From the NCBI GenBank assembly GCA_963719345.1, contig CAVRCA010000001.1, positions 806,001 to 870,000 on the forward strand: DNA of 64,000 bases, in the 5' to 3' direction. Source of the DNA: CAVRCA01 sp963719345. Lineage in GTDB: Bacteria; Pseudomonadota; Alphaproteobacteria; Acetobacterales; Acetobacteraceae. Positions 37,663-46,543 of the stretch are shown one piece after another; within the stretch, counting starts at the first letter, position 1, and each line of letters begins with the position of its first letter. The notes below the pieces were generated by a model that was not told the DNA's origin, did no database searches, and was given only the letters and a program-made list of their open reading frames with translations. The position numbers and the translations under genes are program-made.

Positions 37663-37926
37663 ATGAGCTTGGACATCCACCCGCTCGTGGCGGCCGGCGT
37701 CGTGATTACGACCGCCGTGACCGACGCGGTCTACGTCTTCTTCACCGCTTCCGTAGCTGCGCGCCATCGGGTGGCGGCGGCCAACTGGAGCGCGATCTGG
37801 TACATGCTGTCCGCCTTCGCCGTGATCAGCTACACCCAGAACCCGGCCTACGTGCTGTTCGCGGCCGCCGGCTCCTGGATCGGCGCCTTCGCCTCGGTCG
37901 CATGGTTGCGACCGCGATCGCGGTGA
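37663..37926 (+). CDS. Small membrane protein of unknown function
   Basis: 87 residues beginning MSLDIHPLVAAGVVITTAV. Two or three hydrophobic segments are visible (about residues 8-31, 44-60 and 64-80), with no catalytic motif. The pattern of a conserved TDAVYVFFTASV and SAFAVISYTQNPAYV suggests a real conserved inner-membrane protein of unknown role. Its TGA is directly followed by the rsmB stop on the other strand, with no space between them. It diverges from rpe by 98 bases. Confidence 0.7.
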   Translation: MSLDIHPLVAAGVVITTAVTDAVYVFFTASVAARHRVAAANWSAIWYMLSAFAVISYTQNPAYVLFAAAGSWIGAFASVAWLRPRSR

Positions 37927-39165
37927 TCACGGTTTGACCAGCCGGGCCGCGAAGAAACCGTCCATGCCGCCGCGCTCCGGCCATAGCCCGGGATGGGTGC
38001 GGAGATATCCCTCTTGCGTGCGGGCCGCGGGCAAATCCGCCAATTCCTCGGGCCGGAACGGATCGAGGCGGCAGGCTGTCCGGCCCAGCGCCTGCTCGAT
38101 CCGCCCCGGTCCCTCCTCCACCTGAAGCGAACACACGGCGTAGACCAGCCTGCCCCCGGGCCGCAGCAGCCTGAGCGCCGATTCCAGCAGCCGGTCCTGT
38201 GTCGAGGCAAGCGCGGCGAGATCGCGCGGCCGCTTGAGATGCGGCACGTCGGGGTGACGCCGGATCGTGCCGGTAGCGCTGCAGGGAGCATCAAGCAGCA
38301 CGGCGTCGAACGGTGTTGAGGGATGCCAAGCCGTCGCGTCCGCCTGAACCACCTCCACGTCCAGGCGGAGGCGACCCACATTGAGACGAAGTCGTTCCAG
38401 GCGAACGGGATCGCGCTCGACCGCGCTGACGTCCGCGCCTGCGACGGCAAGCTGGGCGGTTTTGCCCCCCGGCGCGGCGCATAGATCCGCGACCCGCTCG
38501 CCCGGACGAGCCGCGAGGAGCCGCGCAGGCAGGGCGGCGGCGGCGTCCTGCACCCAAAACGCGCCCTCAAGATAGCCTTCGAGTTCGGGCACGCGGGTTC
38601 CCGGCGGAAACCGCAGCGTGCCGGTCGGCAGCACGTCTCCTCCGTCAGGCGGCACGGCCCCGGGGCGCAGCGTGAGATCAAGCGGTGCCTCGGCCTGATG
38701 GGCGAGCGCGATCGCCCGCGCATTGCTCCCCCAGGACGACCAGAGCCAAGCCGGAGTATCGAGCCTCGGGCCGTCCAGTTGCGCCAGCAAGGCCGGTCCG
38801 GCTTCCGCCACCCGTCGCAGCACCGCGTTCACCAACCCGGCGAACGCCATCAAGCCGCGCGATCGCGCCAGGGCAACGGCGGTCGCCACCGCCGCATGGG
38901 CCGGCGTGCCAAGCAGCAGCAGTCCGGCGGCCCCCATCCGAAGCACCGTACGCACCGGCATTGGTGGGGTCCGGCGAAGATGGGGCTCCAGCACCGCGTC
39001 CAGCGTCCCTGTCCGGCGCAGCACCATCGCCGCCAGCCGGTGCGCTGCCGAGCGATCGCGCGCATCCAAGGGCGGCAACGCACCAAGTGCCTCGTCGAGC
39101 GGACGACGCCGCTCGAGCACGGCGGTCAGCAGGTCAAAGGCAACCTCGCGGGTCGGATCGGGCAT
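37927..39165 (-). CDS. rsmB: 16S rRNA m5C967 methyltransferase (RsmB-like)
   Basis: 412 residues. N-terminal NusB-like RNA-binding domain (REVAFDLLTAVLERRRPLD) and a C-terminal Rossmann methyltransferase domain: SAM motif DLCAAPGGKTAQLA, the PC-motif cysteine in LLDAPCSATGTIRRHPD and the catalytic cysteine in LVYAVCSLQVEEG. This methylates C5 of cytosine in 16S rRNA. The start MPDPTREVAFDL is chosen; a reading 33 codons longer runs into the next gene. It follows the MFS gene by 34 bases. Confidence 0.92.
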   Translation of the reverse strand: MPDPTREVAFDLLTAVLERRRPLDEALGALPPLDARDRSAAHRLAAMVLRRTGTLDAVLEPHLRRTPPMPVRTVLRMGAAGLLLLGTPAHAAVATAVALARSRGLMAFAGLVNAVLRRVAEAGPALLAQLDGPRLDTPAWLWSSWGSNARAIALAHQAEAPLDLTLRPGAVPPDGGDVLPTGTLRFPPGTRVPELEGYLEGAFWVQDAAAALPARLLAARPGERVADLCAAPGGKTAQLAVAGADVSAVERDPVRLERLRLNVGRLRLDVEVVQADATAWHPSTPFDAVLLDAPCSATGTIRRHPDVPHLKRPRDLAALASTQDRLLESALRLLRPGGRLVYAVCSLQVEEGPGRIEQALGRTACRLDPFRPEELADLPAARTQEGYLRTHPGLWPERGGMDGFFAARLVKP

Positions 39166-39199
39166 CGCCGGCGTGTCGGTCGGGTGGATCGGAACCGGC

Positions 39200-40580
39200 T
39201 CAGGTCGCAATGGCGTCCAGTTCCTTGCGGGCGTGATCCGGGCAGAACAGCCAGACGCCCACACCCATCAGCACCATCACCACGGGGCAGACCAGGAAGG
39301 CCGCCTGGAACGAGCCGGTGCGCTGCTGGAGGTACACCGTGACGAACGGCCAGAGCACGAAACCGACGAACCATGCCACCGACCAGACAAAGCCGTTGGC
39401 CACGCCGCGGATCCGGGTGGGAAAGATCTCGGATGTCAGCGTCATCGCCGGTCCCCAAAAGCCGAGATAGCCGATCGACCACAGCAACCCGTAGATCCAG
39501 AGCGAGACGTCGTCCGTGGCCAGCACCCACAATGCCAGGAACACCGCGCCTTCCGTCAGCATGACGAAGAACGCGGGCCGCCGTCCGACCTTGTCGGCGA
39601 TCCAGCCGGAAGCGATCAGACCGAACACGCCGACGATGCCCCACCAGATATAGAAAGTGCTGTACTCGGTGGTCGACCAATGGCGTTCCTGGGCAAGGAA
39701 GATCGGCAGCCAGCCCGCAACGATGCCGTAGATGATGGTACTGCAGCAGGCGATGAAGGTCGCGATGAGCGTGCTGGGCCAGGTGTCGCCGGCGAACACC
39801 TGTGCAAGCGGGATGCGGGTGACCTTGTCCGCCCATTGCTGGTCCTCGGTCTGCAGCGGCTGGCCTGCCTGCCGCGCCGCGGCGACGCGGCGCTTGCGAT
39901 CCTGCAGCCGAACCCAGTACCGGACTTTCCGGGCAGCGGGCGCGTACGTAGATCGCCAGGAGGGCGATCACCCCTGGCACAACGCAGGCGGCACGCCACC
40001 CCCAGGTCGCGGCGACCGTGGCGGCGATCGCGCCCGCGGCGGAGGCGCCGAAGCACCAGGTTCCGCGCGTGATGCTGATCACCCGCCCCCGCAGGTGGGC
40101 CGGCCAAGTCTCGGCGACCAGCATGGCCCCGAGCGACCACTCGCCATTCAGCGCGAAGTAGACGAGCACGCGGACCGCGGTAAAGGCGGCGAACGTGGTG
40201 GTCAGCGCGACCGCCGGCATCAGCAGGGAGAACAGCGCGATGTTGAGTGCGAGCAGCGTGCGCCGTCCGTAGCGATCGGCGAGCCAGGGCCAGACGAACA
40301 TGCCGGTGATGCCGAGCAGCAGCGAGATCTGAACGCCAGTCCGGTAGGTCGGCAGGTCGATCGCGAATTCCTTGATGATCATCGGCGCGATCAGGCCGAA
40401 GATCACGCCGTCCATGCCGTCGAACATCCAGCCGAGCCCGTTGGCGGCGGCGATGTGCCAGTGGGTCGCGGTGACCCGATCCGTCTCCGAGGCATTGCGG
40501 AAGCTCGCCGACCGCCGGTAGCGCTGCTCGATGGGACCCATGATGGCGCCGACCGTGGTCGATGCGTCGGACGGACTCAT
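39200..40580 (-). pseudogene. MFS transporter, frameshifted near 39920
   Basis: Major facilitator of the metabolite:H+ symporter type, 12 predicted membrane spans over about 459 residues once joined. The first frame has GWMFDGMDGVIFGLIAPMII and the loop 2-3 motif LADRYGRRTLLAL; the second resumes with YWVRLQDRKRR and has GWIADKVGRRPAF, the repeat of that motif in the second half, ending PDHARKELDAIAT. One extra base at about 39920 (CCGGTACTGG instead of CCGTACTGG on the coding strand) breaks it. A strong GGAGGAAG site precedes the start at 40580. Substrate unknown; carboxylic or aromatic acids are typical for this type. Confidence 0.88.
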
Positions 40581-40749
40581 CGGCTTCCTCCTGATCGCAT
40601 CTCCTGGATGCTTTTCCGGACGCTTTCTCCGGTCACGCACCCTGCGCTCGGCTTCGCCGCTGACGCAACCCCGGCCATGACTGATCCCGAACGGGCGGAA
40701 TTTGCTGGCTGCGCTCTATCCGATCGAGGCGGTCACCCGCCGTTGTCGC

Positions 40750-41106
40750 TCACGGCGGGCTGCGGTGCAGCGATCGGGTGGCAAGCGCCTCCAGATACGC
40801 GGCCCAGCGCTCGGCGTAATCTCGCCCGAGCTCGTGCAAATAGCCCCAGGAGTAGATCCCCGTGTCGTGGCCGTCGTCGAACAGCAGGCGGACGGCATAG
40901 TTGCCGACCGGCTCGATGTGGGCGATGCCGACCCGCTGCTTGCCCGCCACGATTTGCTTCTGGTGCGGCGCATGACCCTGCACCTCGGCGCTCGGGCTCT
41001 CCACCCGCAGGTACTCCGCCGGCAGATCGAAGCGGCTGCCGTCGTCGAACTCGACCAGCAATCGCTGCTCGCTCCGGTTCAACCGGATCTCCGTGGCCGA
41101 CGGCAT
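40750..41106 (-). CDS. DUF971 domain protein
   Basis: 118 residues of the DUF971 type, the small domain also found at the N-terminus of gamma-butyrobetaine hydroxylase. Recognisable features: LLVEFDDGSRFDLPAEYLR and VGNYAVRLLFDDGHDTGIYS followed by WGYLHELG. Function not established; some members are linked to iron-sulfur protein maturation. It lies 4 bases after the Trm112-like gene and ends the CnoX-LON-Trm112-DUF971 run. Confidence 0.9.
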   Translation of the reverse strand: MPSATEIRLNRSEQRLLVEFDDGSRFDLPAEYLRVESPSAEVQGHAPHQKQIVAGKQRVGIAHIEPVGNYAVRLLFDDGHDTGIYSWGYLHELGRDYAERWAAYLEALATRSLHRSPP

Positions 41107-41110
41107 CCTG

Positions 41111-41329
41111 CTACTCGTCGAGCTTCCGGGCCTCCTCGGGGAGCATGATGGGGATCCCGTCGCGGACGGGAAAGGCGAGACCCGCTCGACGGCTGATCAG
41201 CTCGTTGGCGGCCCGATCGTACTCGAGCGGCCCCTTGGTGAGCGGACAGACCAGGACTTCCAGCAGCCGGCGGTCGATCGGCGCGCCTCGCACGGCTTCC
41301 CGCGACGGTTCAGGTGGGACATCGGACAT
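41111..41329 (-). CDS. Trm112 family protein (UPF0434-like)
   Basis: 72 residues. The core [20 protein letters not shown] and [19 protein letters not shown] match the Trm112-like family. Only one cysteine of the usual zinc-binding set is visible (VCPLTK), as is common in bacterial members. The ATG at 41329 is preferred over the adjacent GTG because a GGAGG site sits at the right distance. Tightly packed in the operon. Confidence 0.9.
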   Translation of the reverse strand: MSDVPPEPSREAVRGAPIDRRLLEVLVCPLTKGPLEYDRAANELISRRAGLAFPVRDGIPIMLPEEARKLDE

Positions 41330-41343
41330 CACGGCCCTCCAGA

Positions 41344-42009
41344 TCAGCTCGGCGGCCCGGCGGCATCCGGGCTCGATCCTGCAGCCCCCATCTCCAGCAG
41401 CGCGAGCAACGTCTGGCAGCGCTCGGCATCGGTGGCCGCCTCCAGCAGGGCCTGCCGCTCCACCGGCTCAAAGGGGCAGACCATGCAGAGCGTGACCACG
41501 AGCATGTCGTCGGGCATGCCCTTGATCGCGCTCCAGTTCGCCTCGATCCCGCGCCTTGCGAAGTAGCGGCGCAAGGCCTCCAGCAGCAACTCCCGCCCAT
41601 CGCCCAAGACGTAGGAGGGGAAGTCAAGGTCATACAGATAAGTGCTGAAATCGCCGCGCACCCTGCGATAGCCGCGGCACATTGCGAGTTCCTCGGCAAC
41701 GGCGAAGCGGATTACGCCGGAAAGCGTAATGAGATATCGCCCATCCTCGGTTTCACTGAACGAGGTCAGCCGGCCGAGGCATCCCACCCGAAAGAGGCTC
41801 GGCCCGGTATTGACCTTCGGCAGGCTGGGGTCCGGCTGGATCATCCCGAACATTCGCCCAGCCCCGAGCGCGTCCTCGGTCATCGCAAGGTATCGGGGCT
41901 CGAAGATATTGAGCGGCAACTTCCCATGCGGAAGCAGCAGTGCGCCGGCCAACGGAAACACCGCGAACTCGTCCGGCAGGTCCTGAGTAGTCGAGTGCAA
42001 TCCGCCCAT
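41344..42009 (-). CDS. LON peptidase substrate-binding domain protein
   Basis: 221 residues consisting of the N-terminal substrate-binding domain of Lon without ATPase or protease parts: [54 protein letters not shown]. The start [15 protein letters not shown] overlaps the thioredoxin-like gene stop (TGATG), so they are coupled. A role in protein quality control together with the CnoX-like neighbour is plausible but inferred. Confidence 0.92.
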   Translation of the reverse strand: MGGLHSTTQDLPDEFAVFPLAGALLLPHGKLPLNIFEPRYLAMTEDALGAGRMFGMIQPDPSLPKVNTGPSLFRVGCLGRLTSFSETEDGRYLITLSGVIRFAVAEELAMCRGYRRVRGDFSTYLYDLDFPSYVLGDGRELLLEALRRYFARRGIEANWSAIKGMPDDMLVVTLCMVCPFEPVERQALLEAATDAERCQTLLALLEMGAAGSSPDAAGPPS

Positions 42010-43025
42010 CAGGAAAACAACATGGCGGAAAGCTTGCGCCGGGCCGCCACCGTCGAGGGATCGTTGAAGCCCCAAGCCTCGAAAAACTTCAGCAATTGCA
42101 GGCGAGCCGCATCGTCGTTCCAAGCCCGGTCGCGGCGGACGATCTCAAGCAGCGCATCGGCTGCGTCCTGGTGCTTGCCTATCGCATTCAGCGCGGTGGC
42201 CAGATCGTAGCGAGCCTGGTGATCGGCCGGTTCGCTCGCAACGCGTTCCGCCAGGGAGTCAAGCTGGGTCTTTGCGCGCTGTCCCTCCTCGGCCAGCGCC
42301 AGCGCGCTCCGCGCGCCAGCGATTTCCGGGTGTTCGGCGATCTTGACAGGCACCTGTTCCAGCATTTGGCGCGCCTGGTCCTCGCGCCCGACGGCGACCA
42401 GGACCCGGATCAGCCCGCTCCAAGCCTCCGGGTTTTCAGGCTCCTCCTCAAGAACGGCGCTGAACAGCTCGGCCGCCTGTTGGGGATCACCCTGGTCCAG
42501 GGCCGCCTTCGCCTCCGCCATGAGGTCGGCTCCCGGCATCGATCCTCCGGCCGTCTTGAGCAACTGCTCGACGAACCGGCGTACCTCGCTTTCCGGCAGG
42601 GCGCCTTGGAATAGATCGGCAATTTGGCCTTGCCAGAATGCCGCAACGGTGGGGACCGATTGCAACGGCAACCCAAGCTGGGACAATTGCTGAACCAACG
42701 CGCGGTTCGCGTCGATATCAACCTTGACCAGCTTCAGACGTCCCCCGGCCGACCGGACGACCTTTTCCAGAATAGGGGTGAGCTGCTTGCACGGGCCACA
42801 CCAGGTGGCCCAGAAATCCACCAGAACGGGAACTGAGCGCGACGCTTCCACGACGTCCCGCATAAAAGTCTTCTGGTCGCCGTCGATAATGATGTCGCCC
42901 GGGGCTGCTTCGACCCGAGAGTCGCTCTGACCGATAATGACACTGATAGATTCCCCCGTCAGTCCGCGTGGGTTACATGTCTCCTGTGCGGCGACTGGCA
43001 AGACGCAGCTACAGGCCGTGGACAA
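42009..43025 (-). CDS. Thioredoxin/TPR co-chaperone (CnoX/YbbN-like)
   Basis: 338 residues: an N-terminal thioredoxin domain (about 45-155) with the active site WCGPCK at 75-80, then TPR-like helices (AALDQGDPQQAAELFSAVL, LNAIGKHQDAADALLEI). CnoX proteins protect substrates from oxidation by chlorine and pass them to GroEL. The N-terminal 30 residues, including MSTACSCVLPVAAQ, may not be translated; the start is uncertain. It heads an operon with LON-domain, Trm112 and DUF971 genes. Confidence 0.9.
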   Translation of the reverse strand: MSTACSCVLPVAAQETCNPRGLTGESISVIIGQSDSRVEAAPGDIIIDGDQKTFMRDVVEASRSVPVLVDFWATWCGPCKQLTPILEKVVRSAGGRLKLVKVDIDANRALVQQLSQLGLPLQSVPTVAAFWQGQIADLFQGALPESEVRRFVEQLLKTAGGSMPGADLMAEAKAALDQGDPQQAAELFSAVLEEEPENPEAWSGLIRVLVAVGREDQARQMLEQVPVKIAEHPEIAGARSALALAEEGQRAKTQLDSLAERVASEPADHQARYDLATALNAIGKHQDAADALLEIVRRDRAWNDDAARLQLLKFFEAWGFNDPSTVAARRKLSAMLFS

Positions 43026-43126
43026 GATAGGCTGACCATGCCGCCGCCCGACCTCATCGTCCAGGCCTCGTGGTCCCGCCGGATTTTCCCCGCGACAATG
43101 CGCAAGCCGATGCTACATAAGCCGGC

Positions 43127-45649
43127 ATGGACGGAACGTTACCAGAACCCTTTGCCGGCTGGTTCGCCGCCCGCGGCTGGGTGGCACGGCCGCACCAACT
43201 CGCGATGGTGGCGGCAGCCCGCGCTTCAGAGAGCGTGCTGCTCATCGCGCCCACCGGAGGCGGCAAGACCCTCTCGGGGTTCCTTCCCAGCCTGGTCGAA
43301 CTGCACCAAGCTCCCCGGGCCGGCCTCCATACGCTTTATGTCAGCCCGCTCAAGGCGCTGGCCACCGACATCGCGCGCAACCTTGCCGCCCCGATCGAGG
43401 AGATGCGCCTGAAGGTTTCGATCGAGACCCGGACCGGCGACACGCCGGCGAACCGCCGTGCTCGGCAGCGTGATGCGCCGCCTAACCTGCTGCTGACTAC
43501 GCCGGAAAGCCTGGCGATCCTGCTTTCCCTTACCGACGCGCCCAAGCTCTTTGCGGCCCTCGCGGCTGTCGTGATCGATGAGGTTCACGCACTCGCCGGG
43601 ACCAAGCGGGGCGACCAGCTTTGCTTGTGCCTTGCTCGGCTCGCCCGCCTTGCCCCCGCCGCCCGGCGGGTCGGGCTATCGGCGACCGTGGCGCACCCCG
43701 ATGCGATCCAGGCGTATGTGGGCGCGGGACGGCGCATCGAGGTCGCCGACGGCGTCCCGCCGGAGATCGGGATGCTGCTGCCGCAAGGGCGCCTCTCATG
43801 GTCTGGCCACATGGGGTTGGAGGCCGCGCCCGAGATCCTCGACCGCATCCGTGCGGCACGCATGACCATCGTGTTCGTCAACACGCGCGCTCAAGCGGAG
43901 CTGATGTTTCAGGCACTGTGGAAGTTGAATAGCGAGACGCTGCCGATCGGGCTGCATCATGGCAGCTTGGAGGTGTCGCAGCGGCGCCGCGTCGAAGCGG
44001 CGATGGCGGCAGGGGCGTTGCGCGCGGTCATCGCCACCTCCTCGCTCGATCTCGGCATCGACTGGGGTGGCGTCGACCAGGTGATGCAGGTCGGCGCGCC
44101 CAAGGGCACGTCGCGGCTGCTGCAGCGAGTTGGGCGCGCCAACCACCGGATGGACGAGGCGAGCCGCGCCATCCTGGTGCCGGCGAACCGCTTTGAGGTG
44201 CTGGAATGCGAGGCGGCGATGCTCGGTGTCGCCGCGCGGGAACTCGATGGCGATCCGCCGCGCCCGGGCGGCCTCGACGTGCTGGCGCAGCACCTGCTCG
44301 GCATGGCGTGCAGCGCACCGTTCCACCCCGATGACATGTACGCGGAAGTCACACGCGCGGCAGCGTACGCGAACCTCACCCGGCAGGATTTCGACGACGT
44401 GCTGCGCTTCGTCGAGGACGGCGGCTACGCGCTCGCCGCCTATGAGCGCTGGTGCAAGCTGTTTCGCGACAGCGAGGGGCGCGTGCATGTCCGTTCGCAG
44501 CGCGTCGTGCGGCAGTACCGGCTCAATATCGGCACCATAGTCGAAGCGCCGCTGCTGAAGATCCGCCTGGTCGGCGGCAAGCATGGTTTCGGGCCGGTGC
44601 TAGGCGAAGTCGAAGAGTACTTCGTCAACATGCTGACCCCGGGCGACACCTTCATGTTCGCGGGGCGACTGCTGCGGTTCCTGCGGCTGCGCGAAATGGT
44701 CGTGGAGGCCGCCGAGGGCGGCTCGGGCGAGCCGATGGTCCCGGCTTACGCGGGCGCGCGGATGCCGCTCACCACGAACCTCGCGGACAAGGTGCGCTCC
44801 CTGCTGCAACGCCCGGCCGACTGGCATTCGTTCCCGGAACCCGTGCAGGAATGGTTGCAGCTGCAAAAGCTGCGCTCCCGTTTGCCCGGCCGCACCGATC
44901 TGCTGGTCGAAACGTTTCCGCGCGGCGACCGCTGGTACCTGGTGGCCTACTGTTTCGAGGGCCGCAACGCGCACCAGACGCTCGGGATGCTGATCACAAG
45001 ACGCATGGAGCGGTTCGGGATGGCCCCGCTCGGCTTTGTCGCCACAGACTACGTGCTCGGCGTGTGGTCCGCCAACCAGCCGACCAACATTTCTCAGCTG
45101 TTTGAGCAGGACATGCTGGGCGACGACCTCGAGGCCTGGATGGCGGAGAGCTCGATGCTGCGCCGCACATTCCGCAATGTCGCAGTCATCGCCGGGCTTA
45201 TCGATCGGCACCATCCCGGCATGGACAAGTCGCGCAAACAGGTGACGGTGAACAGCGATCTCGTCTATGACGTGCTGCGCAAGCATCAGCCCGACCACAT
45301 ATTGCTGCGCGCGACGCAGGCGGATGCTGGCGGCGGATTGACCGATCTCTCGCGGATCGCCGGGATGCTCGCACGGGTGAACGGGAGAATAACGCACATG
45401 GCACTCTCGCGGGTCTCGCCGCTCGCAGTCCCGGTGCTGCTTGAGATCGGCCGCGAGAGCGTGCGCACCGGCCAGGACGAGGACGCCCTGCTCGCCGAGG
45501 CGGAGGAGGCGCTGGTTGCCGAAGCTACGGGCATCGCCGAGCCGCCGCCATATGTGCCGGCCGTGCATCGCCGCAATGCTGCGATCCGCCGGCGCGGCAC
45601 CGCACAGGGATCGCTGTTCGAGCGTGTGCCGGCGCGTGGTCGAGGCTAG
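43127..45649 (+). CDS. Ligase-associated DNA damage response DEXH helicase (Lhr-like)
   Basis: 840-residue superfamily 2 helicase. Motif I APTGGGKT (41-48), motif II VIDEVHALAG, motif III LSATV, then the second RecA domain (TSSLDLGIDWGGVDQVMQVG, QRVGRANHR) followed by winged-helix and Lhr-core regions. In other bacteria this gene sits with an ATP-dependent DNA ligase, an exonuclease and PdeM. Here only PdeM follows, after a 123-base gap. It diverges from the CnoX-like gene. Confidence 0.93.
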   Translation: MDGTLPEPFAGWFAARGWVARPHQLAMVAAARASESVLLIAPTGGGKTLSGFLPSLVELHQAPRAGLHTLYVSPLKALATDIARNLAAPIEEMRLKVSIETRTGDTPANRRARQRDAPPNLLLTTPESLAILLSLTDAPKLFAALAAVVIDEVHALAGTKRGDQLCLCLARLARLAPAARRVGLSATVAHPDAIQAYVGAGRRIEVADGVPPEIGMLLPQGRLSWSGHMGLEAAPEILDRIRAARMTIVFVNTRAQAELMFQALWKLNSETLPIGLHHGSLEVSQRRRVEAAMAAGALRAVIATSSLDLGIDWGGVDQVMQVGAPKGTSRLLQRVGRANHRMDEASRAILVPANRFEVLECEAAMLGVAARELDGDPPRPGGLDVLAQHLLGMACSAPFHPDDMYAEVTRAAAYANLTRQDFDDVLRFVEDGGYALAAYERWCKLFRDSEGRVHVRSQRVVRQYRLNIGTIVEAPLLKIRLVGGKHGFGPVLGEVEEYFVNMLTPGDTFMFAGRLLRFLRLREMVVEAAEGGSGEPMVPAYAGARMPLTTNLADKVRSLLQRPADWHSFPEPVQEWLQLQKLRSRLPGRTDLLVETFPRGDRWYLVAYCFEGRNAHQTLGMLITRRMERFGMAPLGFVATDYVLGVWSANQPTNISQLFEQDMLGDDLEAWMAESSMLRRTFRNVAVIAGLIDRHHPGMDKSRKQVTVNSDLVYDVLRKHQPDHILLRATQADAGGGLTDLSRIAGMLARVNGRITHMALSRVSPLAVPVLLEIGRESVRTGQDEDALLAEAEEALVAEATGIAEPPPYVPAVHRRNAAIRRRGTAQGSLFERVPARGRG

Positions 45650-45772
45650 CTGAGATCCCGACTGGGCACGGCGGCCAGCCGATAGTAGTGAAGCGCCCGC
45701 GTCTGCCAGCGAATCGGAGCGGAACCATGACGTTAAGTCCGAGTGGCCGCGCGACCGGGCGCTGAGGTTGGC

Positions 45773-46432
45773 GTGACCGCTGCACCGCTGCATTTTTCCG
45801 GCGAGCGGCTCATGCTCGATCCGGCGGGTGCGCTGGTCTGGCCGGCGACCGGGATGCTCGTGGTGTCCGACCTGCACCTCGAAAAGGGTTCTTCCTTTGC
45901 CCGGCGGGGCATGTTGCTGCCGCCGTGGGACACGCGGGCGACGCTCGATCGACTGGCTCTGCTGCTGCGTCGGTGGCAGCCCCGCCTCGTGGTGGCGCTC
46001 GGCGACAGTTTCCACGACGCGGGGGGAGCCGCGCGCCTCCCGCCGGGCGAACTCGACCGGCTTGCCGCAATGACCGAGGCAGCGCGCTTCATCTGGGTGC
46101 TCGGCAACCACGATTCCGTGCCGCAGCCCGGGCTTGCTGGCCACTGGGTTGAGGAATACTTCGCCGGCCCGTTCGTGTTCCGCCATCAGGCACGGCGGGG
46201 CGCGCAGGGCGAACTGTGCGGTCATCATCACCCGAAGGCGCAGGTGACGACGCGCGGGACCTCCGTGACCCGCCCCTGCTTCGTCGCTGACGCCGCGCGT
46301 GTCATGCTGCCGGCGTTTGGCGCGTATGCGGGGGGGCTCGACGTGCGTGACCCCGCCATCGCCCGGCTGTTTCCGCGCGGCGGGCGGGCATTCCTGCTCG
46401 GCCGCGAGCGGGTCTTCTCCTTTGCGCTGTAA
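45773..46432 (+). CDS. pdeM: Ligase-associated DNA damage response endonuclease PdeM
   Basis: 219-residue calcineurin-like metallophosphoesterase. Metal-binding motifs in order: VVSDLHLEKGSSFARRG, ALGDSFHD, VLGNHDSV and GHHHPKAQ. The GTG at 45773 (VTAAPLHFSGERLML) has a GAGG site at proper distance and is preferred over a GTG 30 bases upstream. It follows the helicase and is probably co-transcribed; the partners ligase and exonuclease are not in the window. Confidence 0.9.
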   Translation: MTAAPLHFSGERLMLDPAGALVWPATGMLVVSDLHLEKGSSFARRGMLLPPWDTRATLDRLALLLRRWQPRLVVALGDSFHDAGGAARLPPGELDRLAAMTEAARFIWVLGNHDSVPQPGLAGHWVEEYFAGPFVFRHQARRGAQGELCGHHHPKAQVTTRGTSVTRPCFVADAARVMLPAFGAYAGGLDVRDPAIARLFPRGGRAFLLGRERVFSFAL

Positions 46433-46467
46433 GCTCAGGGCCAGTCGACGATCCGCCCGAACGGAGC

Positions 46468-46504
46468 AATGGGTTGATCAAGCGTCTATGTTGATCAACC
46501 CATT
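46468..46504. terminator. Long inverted repeat between convergent pdeM and mutY
   Basis: Perfect 14-bp arms AATGGGTTGATCAA (46468-46481) and its complement (46491-46504) with a 9-base loop. It sits midway between the ends of two convergent genes, so a bidirectional terminator is likely. The stem is less GC-rich than usual and each arm contains the palindrome TTGATCAA. There is no U run. Confidence 0.6.
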
Positions 46505-46543
46505 CCTCCGGGCTGAACCCCCTCCCCGCCTCTCAGGGCATGA

